Positions 1 to 4,743 of a stretch of 5,057 nt of DNA are shown piece after piece (the first letter of the stretch is position 1; the number at the start of each line of letters is the position of its first letter). The notes beneath the pieces were generated by a model. The model made no database searches and was not told the origin of the DNA. It saw only the letters and a program-made list of their open reading frames with translations. The DNA comes from Chitinophagaceae bacterium (GTDB taxonomy: Bacteria; Bacteroidota; Bacteroidia; Chitinophagales; Chitinophagaceae): the NCBI GenBank assembly GCA_025455245.1, contig JALOMX010000213.1:1-5057 (forward strand), in the 5' to 3' direction. The position numbers were made by a program, and so were the translations under genes.

Positions 1-443
1 GCCTTCAGAAACTGATATGCCTCAAAATGTTCCTTTCCTACGGGCACATATTGAGCAGGATAGCCCTCCTGTAAAAACATGGGCCCGGAACCGTCAGGGG
101 CTTCGAGTACGCCAAGCCCGCCAAGTGCCACAATTCTTTTGGGGCCATATTTTTCCATTTGCGCAACAATATTTTTCATACCAAGGCTCCTTGTCCGGTC
201 GCTTCCATCAAGTGAACCGCCAAGGGCACTCAATACGGCATCAGACCCTTTAAGAGCTTCTTTTACATCGCCTGCATCAAATACGTAACCTTTTATTGCG
301 GAAAAATGCTCCCGGTAATTTTCAGCCTCTATCCATGCTTCAACGTTCCTTCCGAAAGCCCTTACTTTCCAGCCCATCGCAAGGCTATGGGTAATCAATT
401 GCTTGCCTACCAATCCGGTAGCGCCAAATATGGTAACCGTCAT
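1..443 (-). CDS. NAD(P)-binding Rossmann protein, NmrA/BVR-B-like (atypical SDR), C-terminus cut by window edge
   Basis: The minus strand is open from an ATG at 443 to the window edge, giving 147 codons without a stop. The protein starts MTVTIFGATGLVGKQL, with the dinucleotide-binding glycine motif GxxGxxG at residues 7-13 (G7, G10, G13) after a first beta strand. A basic residue (R in AFGRN) ends strand 2, as in enzymes preferring NADPH. DVKEALKGSDAVLSALGG and the later KNIVAQMEKYGPKRIVALGG are the typical strand 4 and strand 5 surroundings of NmrA-like and biliverdin reductase B-like proteins. Family members are usually about 200-290 residues, so roughly the C-terminal third to half is missing. 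It is likely a soluble cytoplasmic oxidoreductase or NAD(P)H-sensing protein; the substrate cannot be told. The start is chosen because the Rossmann motif follows it directly and a -7-like box lies just upstream. No Shine-Dalgarno sequence is seen. Confidence 0.85.
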   Translation of the reverse strand, partial: MTVTIFGATGLVGKQLITHSLAMGWKVRAFGRNVEAWIEAENYREHFSAIKGYVFDAGDVKEALKGSDAVLSALGGSLDGSDRTRSLGMKNIVAQMEKYGPKRIVALGGLGVLEAPDGSGPMFLQEGYPAQYVPVGKEHFEAYQFLK

Positions 444-689
444 ATATCGAAATTTTCTGTGTAAATATAATGTTTCAGGATATCCATTACATCAGAATTC
501 CCTGATAACAATTTTGGTTGATCTTCATATTATTTCCCCCTTCCATAGGTATAAATTTGAAGAAAAAACATGCTTTTTGTTTGGTTTTTTTATTTTTTAT
601 GTTTTACTTTTATACCTGAAAAAGTTCTTTAAACATAGTCAGGTAAATTGGGTGACCAAAAGAGATTGGTTGCGTAAAATGGCTTAACA
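444..689. other. AT-rich spacer without a convincing gene
   Basis: This spacer lies between the start of the minus-strand NmrA-like gene and the GC-richer, structured stretch. Base composition is extreme: I count 12 G or C in the 60 bases at 541-600 and 18 in the 60 at 601-660. It holds the -7-like box of the minus-strand gene at its left end. I saw no RNA gene, terminator or repeat. An open frame on the plus strand crosses it, but that frame begins inside the antisense of the NmrA-like gene and encodes no recognisable domain. Confidence 0.6.
462..469 (-). promoter_or_regulatory. possible Bacteroidota -7 promoter box for the NmrA-like gene
   Basis: Read on the minus strand this is TATATTTA, one mismatch from the Bacteroidota consensus TAnnTTTG. 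It lies 18 bases ahead of the ATG at 443, which would give a short leader. I found no convincing -33 TTG at the usual distance, so this is only a candidate in an AT-rich stretch. Confidence 0.35.
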
Positions 690-990
690 GAGATGGGATT
701 TCTTCCGAAAAGTACCCGGCTTGAGAGACTACTGTTGTAGTTTAGAGCTACCGAAAGTATATGCAGAGCCCCTCCTGAATGATTTGACCTAACCGTCGGA
801 AACAGGAAAAACCTCAAGGCATTACTTCCATGTAAGGTGCATGGGCCGGTACGCCGGGCGAACATTGGAATCTGTATCCGGTGAAAAAAGTAACCGGTAA
901 CTTCAGTTAAGCTGAAAGATATGCTGTGCTTATTATTTACGCCCTTCGCCAATAACTTAAGACATATCACAGCAAGCATATGTCTTCACA
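690..990 (+). ncRNA. candidate structured RNA, with blocks resembling group II intron domain I
   Basis: GC content jumps to 99 of 210 bases (47%) at 691-900 from 20-30% just upstream, a common mark of structured RNA in AT-rich DNA. Short perfect hairpins are packed together: CCATG 828-832 with CATGG 840-844; CCGG 846-849 with CCGG 854-857 around a TACG tetraloop; CCGGT 878-882 with ACCGG 893-897; TTCAG 902-906 with CTGAA 912-916; and a 9-bp stem at 959-986. Short blocks GTAGTTTA (737-744), CCTAACCG (788-795), CGGAAACAG (797-805), GGTACG (848-853) and AATCTGTAT (869-877) occur in the same order, with similar spacing between most of them, as similar blocks I recall from domain I of the lactococcal Ll.LtrB group II intron. 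That comparison is from memory and is not an alignment. No reverse transcriptase, domain V hairpin or 5' GUGYG end is seen, so a full intron is not supported; it may be a remnant or another RNA class. Hallmarks of tmRNA, RNase P RNA and SRP RNA were looked for and not found. The plus strand is favoured because a terminator-like hairpin follows at 1012-1048. Confidence 0.4.
959..986 (+). other. 9-bp perfect stem-loop whose loop can pair with 922-928
   Basis: AAGACATAT (959-967) and ATATGTCTT (978-986) are exact reverse complements around a 10-base loop. Loop bases 968-974 (CACAGCA) are the exact reverse complement of TGCTGTG at 922-928, so a pseudoknot is possible. This forms the 3' end of the candidate structured RNA. 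Confidence 0.6.
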
Positions 991-1011
991 TCAATTGCCA
1001 ACGCGACCAAT

Positions 1012-1048
1012 AAAGGCTGATTATTTTAAGTAATCAGCCTTTTATTTT
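1012..1048. terminator. bidirectional intrinsic terminator
   Basis: GGCTGATTA (1015-1023) and TAATCAGCC (1031-1039) form a perfect 9-bp stem with a 7-base loop. Three A-T pairs (1012-1014 with 1040-1042) extend it to 12 bp. On the plus strand it is followed by TTTTATTTT, so it would end a transcript coming from the candidate RNA at 690-990. On the minus strand it is followed by TTTATT and would end the lipoprotein-bacilliredoxin transcript. The bacilliredoxin stop codon (1034-1036) lies inside the stem, so the terminator is part of that gene's 3' end. Confidence 0.8.
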
Positions 1049-1384
1049 GGGCTCAGCCTGTTCCAATAAATCGTTCATGGAAATGCCCATATGGCTTTCA
1101 TCATAAATACACTCGCCATCAATTATCAGCAAAACCTGAGGGCTTTCGTGCCAAACCTCGAAAATCTGACCGACGCGATTACTCAAATCCCTGTTTGATA
1201 TTACATCAAGAATGTAAAAATCAATGCCCTCTGCGGGACCATGGTTTTCTAATCTTCTCTTGGCAACTGAACTAATGTTACACCTGTGGCTATGCTTAAA
1301 AATTACCTGCGGGCGCAAAAAGGACATGCGGATGATGTCATCAATTTCTTCAGATTGATGGAGTTGCTTCCAGCTAAAATTCAT
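1034..1384 (-). CDS. ytxJ: YtxJ/BrxC-like bacilliredoxin (monothiol thioredoxin-fold protein)
   Basis: This 116-residue protein has the layout of the YtxJ family, small thioredoxin-fold proteins that remove bacillithiol from mixed disulphides on proteins. The active-site region reads VIFKHSHRCNISS, residues 27-39, with the single conserved Cys at 35. It corresponds to the HSTTCPIS region of Bacillus YtxJ (BrxC), but with RCNIS in place of TCPIS. The thioredoxin cis-proline segment is HESPQ (79-83, Pro82), followed by the hydrophobic strand VLLIIDGE and a second Cys at 92. The length is normal for the family, and there is no signal peptide, so it acts in the cytoplasm. The ATG at 1384 is 18 bases after the stop of the upstream lipoprotein gene, suggesting co-transcription. 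The stop codon is embedded in a terminator hairpin. Family membership follows from these motifs; use of bacillithiol as the partner thiol is inferred. Confidence 0.88.
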   Translation of the reverse strand: MNFSWKQLHQSEEIDDIIRMSFLRPQVIFKHSHRCNISSVAKRRLENHGPAEGIDFYILDVISNRDLSNRVGQIFEVWHESPQVLLIIDGECIYDESHMGISMNDLLEQAEPKIKG

Positions 1385-1402
1385 TACGCGGATATTATGA
1401 TT

Positions 1403-1519
1403 TTACCTTCTGTATTTTTGAGCTGTGGGATTTCCCGGACAACCATATCTGCTGCTTGAGCAGGAAAACAAAGTCATCCCGAAGGATAAAATCAAAGCAA
1501 TAACGAGGATTTTTTTCAT
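1403..1519 (-). CDS. small lipoprotein, 38 residues
   Basis: A short reading frame begins at an ATG at 1519 and ends at TAA (1403-1405). The protein is a textbook lipoprotein signal: MKK, a hydrophobic core (ILVIALILSFGMTL), then the lipobox LFSC with Cys20 as the lipid attachment site. Only about 19 residues remain after cleavage (C-SSSRYGCPGNPTAQKYRR), with a second cysteine (27) in a CPGNP turn and a basic C-terminus. Very small lipoproteins of this shape are common in Bacteroidota, usually of unknown role. It sits 18 bases upstream of the bacilliredoxin gene on the same strand and is preceded by a perfect -7 box, so the two genes probably form an operon. Nothing in it shows a catalytic function. 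The combination of signal peptide, lipobox, promoter box and tight spacing makes a real gene likely despite its length. Confidence 0.75.
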   Translation of the reverse strand: MKKILVIALILSFGMTLFSCSSSRYGCPGNPTAQKYRR

Positions 1520-1541
1520 TGTAATTAAAGTAATCAACAAA

Positions 1542-1549
1542 CAAAGATA
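1542..1549 (-). promoter_or_regulatory. -7 promoter box for the lipoprotein-ytxJ operon
   Basis: On the minus strand this reads TATCTTTG, a perfect match to the Bacteroidota -7 consensus TAnnTTTG. It lies 22 bases ahead of the lipoprotein ATG at 1519. No clear -33 TTG is seen about 20 bases further upstream. It occupies the 66-base divergent region between the lipoprotein and mpl, so control of the two transcripts could be linked. Confidence 0.6.
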
Positions 1550-1562
1550 AATGCAAATGGTT

Positions 1563-1569
1563 TACTTTG
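1563..1569 (+). promoter_or_regulatory. weak -7-like box ahead of mpl
   Basis: TACTTTG lies 16 bases ahead of the mpl ATG. It resembles TAnnTTTG but with one base less between TA and TTTG, and no -33 element is visible. It is the best plus-strand candidate in the short divergent region. Confidence 0.25.
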
Positions 1570-1585
1570 CTTTTTTTACTAACGC

Positions 1586-2944
1586 ATGCGCATTCATTTT
1601 ATTTCAATTGGTGGCAGTGTGATGCATCAATTGGCCATAGCCCTCCATAAAAAAGGCTATATAATTACAGGCAGTGATGATGAAATATTTGAACCCTCAA
1701 GGTCAAATCTTGCTGGTTTTGGTTTATTGCCTTCCACTATAGGCTGGAACGAAAACAATATTACATCCGATCTCGATGCTGTTCTTCTCGGTATGCACGC
1801 CCGTGCCGATAATCCGGAATTGATAAAGGCAAAAGCAATGAATTTGCCTGTTTACTCATTTCCGGAGTATATCTACAAGGAAAGTTTGCAGAAAAAGCGG
1901 ATTGTAGTAGGGGGCAGTCATGGAAAAACAACCACTACCTCCATGATTATGCATGTCTTAAAAGAAGCCGGATTGTCATTTGATTATTTGGTCGGGGCCA
2001 AATTGCCGGGGTTTAATCAAAGCGTTGATATTACACATGCCCCGATCATCGTTTGTGAAGGTGATGAATACCCGGCGAGTGCTGTGGAAAGGCGTCCTAA
2101 GTTTCATTTTTTGTATCCCCATATTGCGGTATTGACCGGAATAGCGTGGGATCATATCAACGTTTTTCCCACTTTCGAGAATTATCTTGAACAGTTTGAG
2201 ATCTTTCTTGATAAGATTGAACCGGGAGGAACACTTATTTTCAATGAAACGGATGATGTGCTTTCAAACCTTGTAAAAAGTTATCCCAAAGACCATTTTG
2301 AAAAAACAGGTTATGGAATACCCGATCATACTCAGGAGGGTGATACCACCATCCTGAAAATAGGGGCCGAACAAGTGCCTTTGAATATTTTTGGTAATCA
2401 TAATCTATTAAATGCCCATGCGGCATGGCATGTTTGCCGTAAATTAGGGATTGGGGAAGGGACTTTTCTGAAGGCTATCAGCAGTTTTTCCGGGGCGGCA
2501 AAAAGACTTGAGGTCCTTGCCGAAACACCTGAAAGGGTTGTTTTCAGGGATTTTGCACATGCCCCGAGCAAGGTAAAAGCTACCATGGAAGCGGTAAAAA
2601 AACAATATCCTTCGAGAAGGGTTGCAGCCGTTTTGGAGCTACATACTTACAGCAGCCTGAACGAAAAATTTATGCCACATTACAAGGGTGCCCTTGAAGC
2701 CGCAGATAACGCCTGCGTATTTTACAGCCCTCATGCCATGGAAGTAAAACGTATGCCTCCTTTGTCTGCCGGTGCCATTGTAGATGGGTTTCAAAAGAAA
2801 GGCCTCACCGTATTGACCGATTCTTCGGACCTGGAAATGTGGATAGAAAGAAACCGGCCCGAACATGATAACCTGCTCCTGATGAGCAGTGGCACTTTTG
2901 ACGGTTTAGATGCCTTAAAGGTTGCGCAAAACTGGATTAAATAA
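1586..2944 (+). CDS. mpl: Mpl-like Mur ligase (UDP-N-acetylmuramate:L-alanyl-gamma-D-glutamyl-meso-diaminopimelate ligase)
   Basis: This 452-residue protein is close in length to E. coli Mpl. Mpl ligases attach the recycled murein tripeptide to UDP-MurNAc with ATP in the cytoplasm, feeding peptidoglycan recycling. Domain 1 has the UDP-binding loop SIGGSVMH (7-14), the MH ending being more Mpl-like than MurC-like, then ITGSDDEIFEPS (27-38). Domain 2 has the ATP P-loop GSHGKTTTT (110-118, Lys114), the acidic metal-site segment CEGDEY (157-162) and WDHINVFPTFENY (188-200). The hinge and domain 3 show GNHNLLNAHAA (270-280), FSGAAKRLE (301-309), DFAHAPSKV (322-330) where MurC has a GHHPTE-like segment, ELHTYSSLN (351-359) and the C-terminal MSSGTFDG (433-440). 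All ligase motifs are present, so it should be active. MurC itself is the main alternative, but the loop sequences and the lack of neighbouring mur or fts genes favour Mpl. The start is the first ATG, right before the first beta strand. Confidence 0.88.
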   Translation: MRIHFISIGGSVMHQLAIALHKKGYIITGSDDEIFEPSRSNLAGFGLLPSTIGWNENNITSDLDAVLLGMHARADNPELIKAKAMNLPVYSFPEYIYKESLQKKRIVVGGSHGKTTTTSMIMHVLKEAGLSFDYLVGAKLPGFNQSVDITHAPIIVCEGDEYPASAVERRPKFHFLYPHIAVLTGIAWDHINVFPTFENYLEQFEIFLDKIEPGGTLIFNETDDVLSNLVKSYPKDHFEKTGYGIPDHTQEGDTTILKIGAEQVPLNIFGNHNLLNAHAAWHVCRKLGIGEGTFLKAISSFSGAAKRLEVLAETPERVVFRDFAHAPSKVKATMEAVKKQYPSRRVAAVLELHTYSSLNEKFMPHYKGALEAADNACVFYSPHAMEVKRMPPLSAGAIVDGFQKKGLTVLTDSSDLEMWIERNRPEHDNLLLMSSGTFDGLDALKVAQNWIK

Positions 2945-2996
2945 AGCCTGTTGACCATTTCAAAAAAATCCTGTTTACTTGCTGGATTTGAGTACT

Positions 2997-3004
2997 TACT
3001 TTTA
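2997..3004 (+). promoter_or_regulatory. weak -7-like box at the exonuclease start
   Basis: TACTTTTA is one mismatch from TAnnTTTG and ends 5 bases before the ATG at 3010. If used, transcription would begin at or next to the start codon, giving a leaderless or almost leaderless message. The gap after mpl is only 65 bases without a clear terminator, so read-through from mpl is at least as likely. Confidence 0.2.
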
Positions 3005-3009
3005 CCGCT

Positions 3010-3777
3010 ATGAATATTGAACTGAAACGACCACTTGCATTTATCGATCTTGAAACCACAGGTGTTAACCTTGGAACCGACCGGATCGTGGAAATAGCTA
3101 TTGTTAAGGTAATGCCCGATGGATCGAAACAGGTGAAGCGTAAACTCATCAATCCTGAAATGCCGATTCCGGCGCAGGCCACCGAAGTTCACGGGATAAG
3201 TGATGCCATGGTGAAAGATGCACCAACCTTTAAACAGGTGGCGAGCGAAATAAAACAGTTTCTTGAAAATTGCGATATCAGCGGATACAACAGTAATAAA
3301 TTTGATATTCCATTATTGGTGGAAGAATTCTTGCGTATTGACAAGGATTTTAAGATTGAAGGACGGAAGCTTTTAGATGTGCAAAAAATATTTCACATGA
3401 TGGAGCCCCGTACGCTCAGTGCAGCATATAAGTTTTATTGCAACAAAGATTTGAATGATGCGCACAGCGCCGAAGCCGATGCTGCAGCTACATGGGAGGT
3501 TTTATCAGCACAACTGAACAGATATCCTCAATTGGGAAAAACACTGGAGGATATTTTTAAAGTGATCGGTGAAGAGGAAATTGTTGACTTTGCACGACGT
3601 ATGGTTGTTCAGGATGGCAAAGTGGTATTTAACTTCGGAAAGCACAAGGGAAAAGAGGTGGAGAAAGTACTTCAGCAGGAAAGGAGTTATTATGACTGGA
3701 TGATGCAGGGTGATTTTCCTCAGCATACCAAGAAGAAACTAACGGAATTACTGCATAAAGCTTATCTGAAAAAGTAA
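3010..3777 (+). CDS. DnaQ-family DEDDh 3'-5' exonuclease with C-terminal ExoX-type domain
   Basis: The 255-residue protein has a complete RNase T/DnaQ exonuclease core. Exo I is FIDLETTG (11-18) with metal ligands Asp13 and Glu15. The epsilon-like VHGISDAMVKDAP segment follows at 60-72. Exo II is SGYNSNKFDIPLL (91-103) with Asp99. Exo III is AHSAEADAAAT (151-161) with His152 and Asp157, which makes it a DEDDh enzyme. All catalytic residues are in place. After a linker, residues 205-250 (VVFNFGKHKGK, then YYDWMMQGDFP) match the short FGKxKGK...W domain found at the C-terminus of exonuclease X-like proteins and some free-standing proteins. The enzyme would trim single-stranded or mismatched 3' ends of DNA, or possibly RNA. 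It is not the replicative epsilon subunit on the evidence available: no polymerase-binding tail is recognised and the extra domain is of ExoX type. It lies 65 bases after mpl and 90 bases before the glycosyltransferase on the same strand; the functional link is unclear. Confidence 0.88.
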   Translation: MNIELKRPLAFIDLETTGVNLGTDRIVEIAIVKVMPDGSKQVKRKLINPEMPIPAQATEVHGISDAMVKDAPTFKQVASEIKQFLENCDISGYNSNKFDIPLLVEEFLRIDKDFKIEGRKLLDVQKIFHMMEPRTLSAAYKFYCNKDLNDAHSAEADAAATWEVLSAQLNRYPQLGKTLEDIFKVIGEEEIVDFARRMVVQDGKVVFNFGKHKGKEVEKVLQQERSYYDWMMQGDFPQHTKKKLTELLHKAYLKK

Positions 3778-3843
3778 TCCATTCACAAATCTGCTTTCAC
3801 ATTTTGTTTTAGGTCAAGGCTATCTTTTTTTACATCAAAACTG

Positions 3844-3851
3844 TAATTTCG
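3844..3851 (+). promoter_or_regulatory. possible -7 box for the glycosyltransferase
   Basis: TAATTTCG has one mismatch to TAnnTTTG and lies 16 bases ahead of the proposed TTG start at 3868. No -33 TTG is present at the usual distance. The 90-base gap before this gene has no hairpin that looks like a terminator, so it may also be read from upstream. Confidence 0.35.
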
Positions 3852-3867
3852 TTTCCAATTTTGTTTT

Positions 3868-4680
3868 TTGAGCCAATTAGTAATAATACCAACCTATAAC
3901 GAGAAGGAAAACATCTCGCAAATGATCCATGCTGTCATGGATCTTGAAATGCCTTTTGATATTCTGGTTGTTGATGATGGATCACCTGATGGAACGGCTC
4001 AGATCGTTAAGCAGCTTCAGTCAAAATTTTCATCACGTTTGCACCTTGTTGAAAGGTCTGGAAAGTTAGGATTGGGCACAGCATATATTCACGGATTTAA
4101 ATGGGCATTGAACCGCAGGTATGAATTCATCTGCGAAATGGATGCCGATTTCAGTCATAACCCCTCAGACCTGATCCGACTTGTAAAAGCCTGCAATAAC
4201 AATGCTGCCGATGTTGCCATCGGAAGTCGTTATGTTAAAGGCGGGGATATAAAAAACTGGACTTTGGACCGTCATATTTATTCACGGGGCGGAAGCCTGT
4301 ATACAAGGTTCATTACATGGATGCCGGTAAAAGATCCTACGGCAGGATTTGTTTGCTACCATCGAAGGGTCCTTGAGAATATAAATTTTGATGCCATCCG
4401 ATTTGTAGGATATGCTTTTCAGATTGAAATGAAATTTGCAGCATGGAAGCTTGGGTTTAAAATTGTTGAAGTGCCTATTACGTTTGTCGATCGCAAATTC
4501 GGAACAAGCAAAATGCATAGTGGGATCATCAAAGAGGGTGTTTTGGGTGTTCTGAAAATTCAATGGAATTCATTATTTAAAAACTACCGGATAAAGGTCA
4601 GGAACGATGAATTAAAAAGCGATGCCACAATAGCCGAAACCGTAAAAACAGAATCCAAACCTATCGTTGAAGGATTTTAA
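3868..4680 (+). CDS. polyprenol-phosphate mannose synthase-like GT2 glycosyltransferase, TTG start
   Basis: The 270-residue protein matches bacterial Dpm1-like enzymes, which move a sugar (typically mannose from GDP-mannose) to polyprenyl phosphate on the inner face of the membrane. The GT-A fold motifs are complete: VIIPTYNEKENI (5-16), VVDDGSPDGT (34-43) with Asp36 and Asp37, LGLGTAYIHGFKWAL (67-81), the metal-binding MDADFSHNP (91-99) with the DAD at 92-94, AIGSRYVKGG (117-126), VKDPTAGF (154-161), GYAFQIEMK (181-189) and VDRKFGTSKM (207-216). The catalytic part ends near 235, and the last 30 residues are hydrophilic and low in complexity. There is no transmembrane domain like that of some family members, so membrane contact must be peripheral. 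The only start that keeps PTYNE is TTG at 3868: the frame is closed by TAA at 3844-3846, and no ATG or GTG lies between. The exact sugar and acceptor are inferred; related GT2 enzymes use glucose or other sugars. Confidence 0.87.
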   Translation: MSQLVIIPTYNEKENISQMIHAVMDLEMPFDILVVDDGSPDGTAQIVKQLQSKFSSRLHLVERSGKLGLGTAYIHGFKWALNRRYEFICEMDADFSHNPSDLIRLVKACNNNAADVAIGSRYVKGGDIKNWTLDRHIYSRGGSLYTRFITWMPVKDPTAGFVCYHRRVLENINFDAIRFVGYAFQIEMKFAAWKLGFKIVEVPITFVDRKFGTSKMHSGIIKEGVLGVLKIQWNSLFKNYRIKVRNDELKSDATIAETVKTESKPIVEGF

Positions 4681-4728
4681 TCCGTTCAAATTTTTATACT
4701 GTTGCCTGTATTTCAACGGCCTTACGCA

Positions 4729-4736
4729 TAACTTAG
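4729..4736 (+). promoter_or_regulatory. possible -7 box for the EamA gene
   Basis: TAACTTAG is one mismatch from TAnnTTTG, 7 bases ahead of the ATG at 4744. A TTG at 4702-4704 lies 24 bases upstream, a little further than usual for a -33 element. Weak, but it is the best candidate in the 63-base gap. Confidence 0.25.
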
Positions 4737-4743
4737 CCGCCTG

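Noticed and set aside
17..288. Two overlapping plus-strand frames at the left edge
   Set aside because: They are antisense to the NmrA-like gene, whose Rossmann motifs are clear.
403..687. 94-codon plus-strand frame, hydrophobic in its middle
   Set aside because: It starts inside the antisense of the well-supported NmrA-like gene, and its hydrophobicity comes from a T-rich run (570-615). No domain or start signal is seen.
629..979. 116-codon open frame on the minus strand across the structured stretch
   Set aside because: It shows no signal, domain or promoter, is rich in Ser, Asn and Arg, and lies antisense to the hairpin-dense plus-strand element with its terminator. I take it as a chance frame, though a protein search would settle it.
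690..1048. tmRNA, RNase P RNA or SRP RNA
   Set aside because: I looked for the tRNA-like ends and tag frame of tmRNA, the GAGGAAAGTCC and ACAGAA blocks of RNase P RNA and the GGAAGGAAGCA tip of SRP RNA. None is present on either strand.
1584..1592. GCATGC palindrome at the mpl start codon
   Set aside because: It is too short to mean anything as an operator, and there is no second copy nearby.
2791..3192. 133-codon minus-strand frame spanning the mpl-exonuclease junction
   Set aside because: It overlaps two well-supported genes in antisense and has no recognisable domain.
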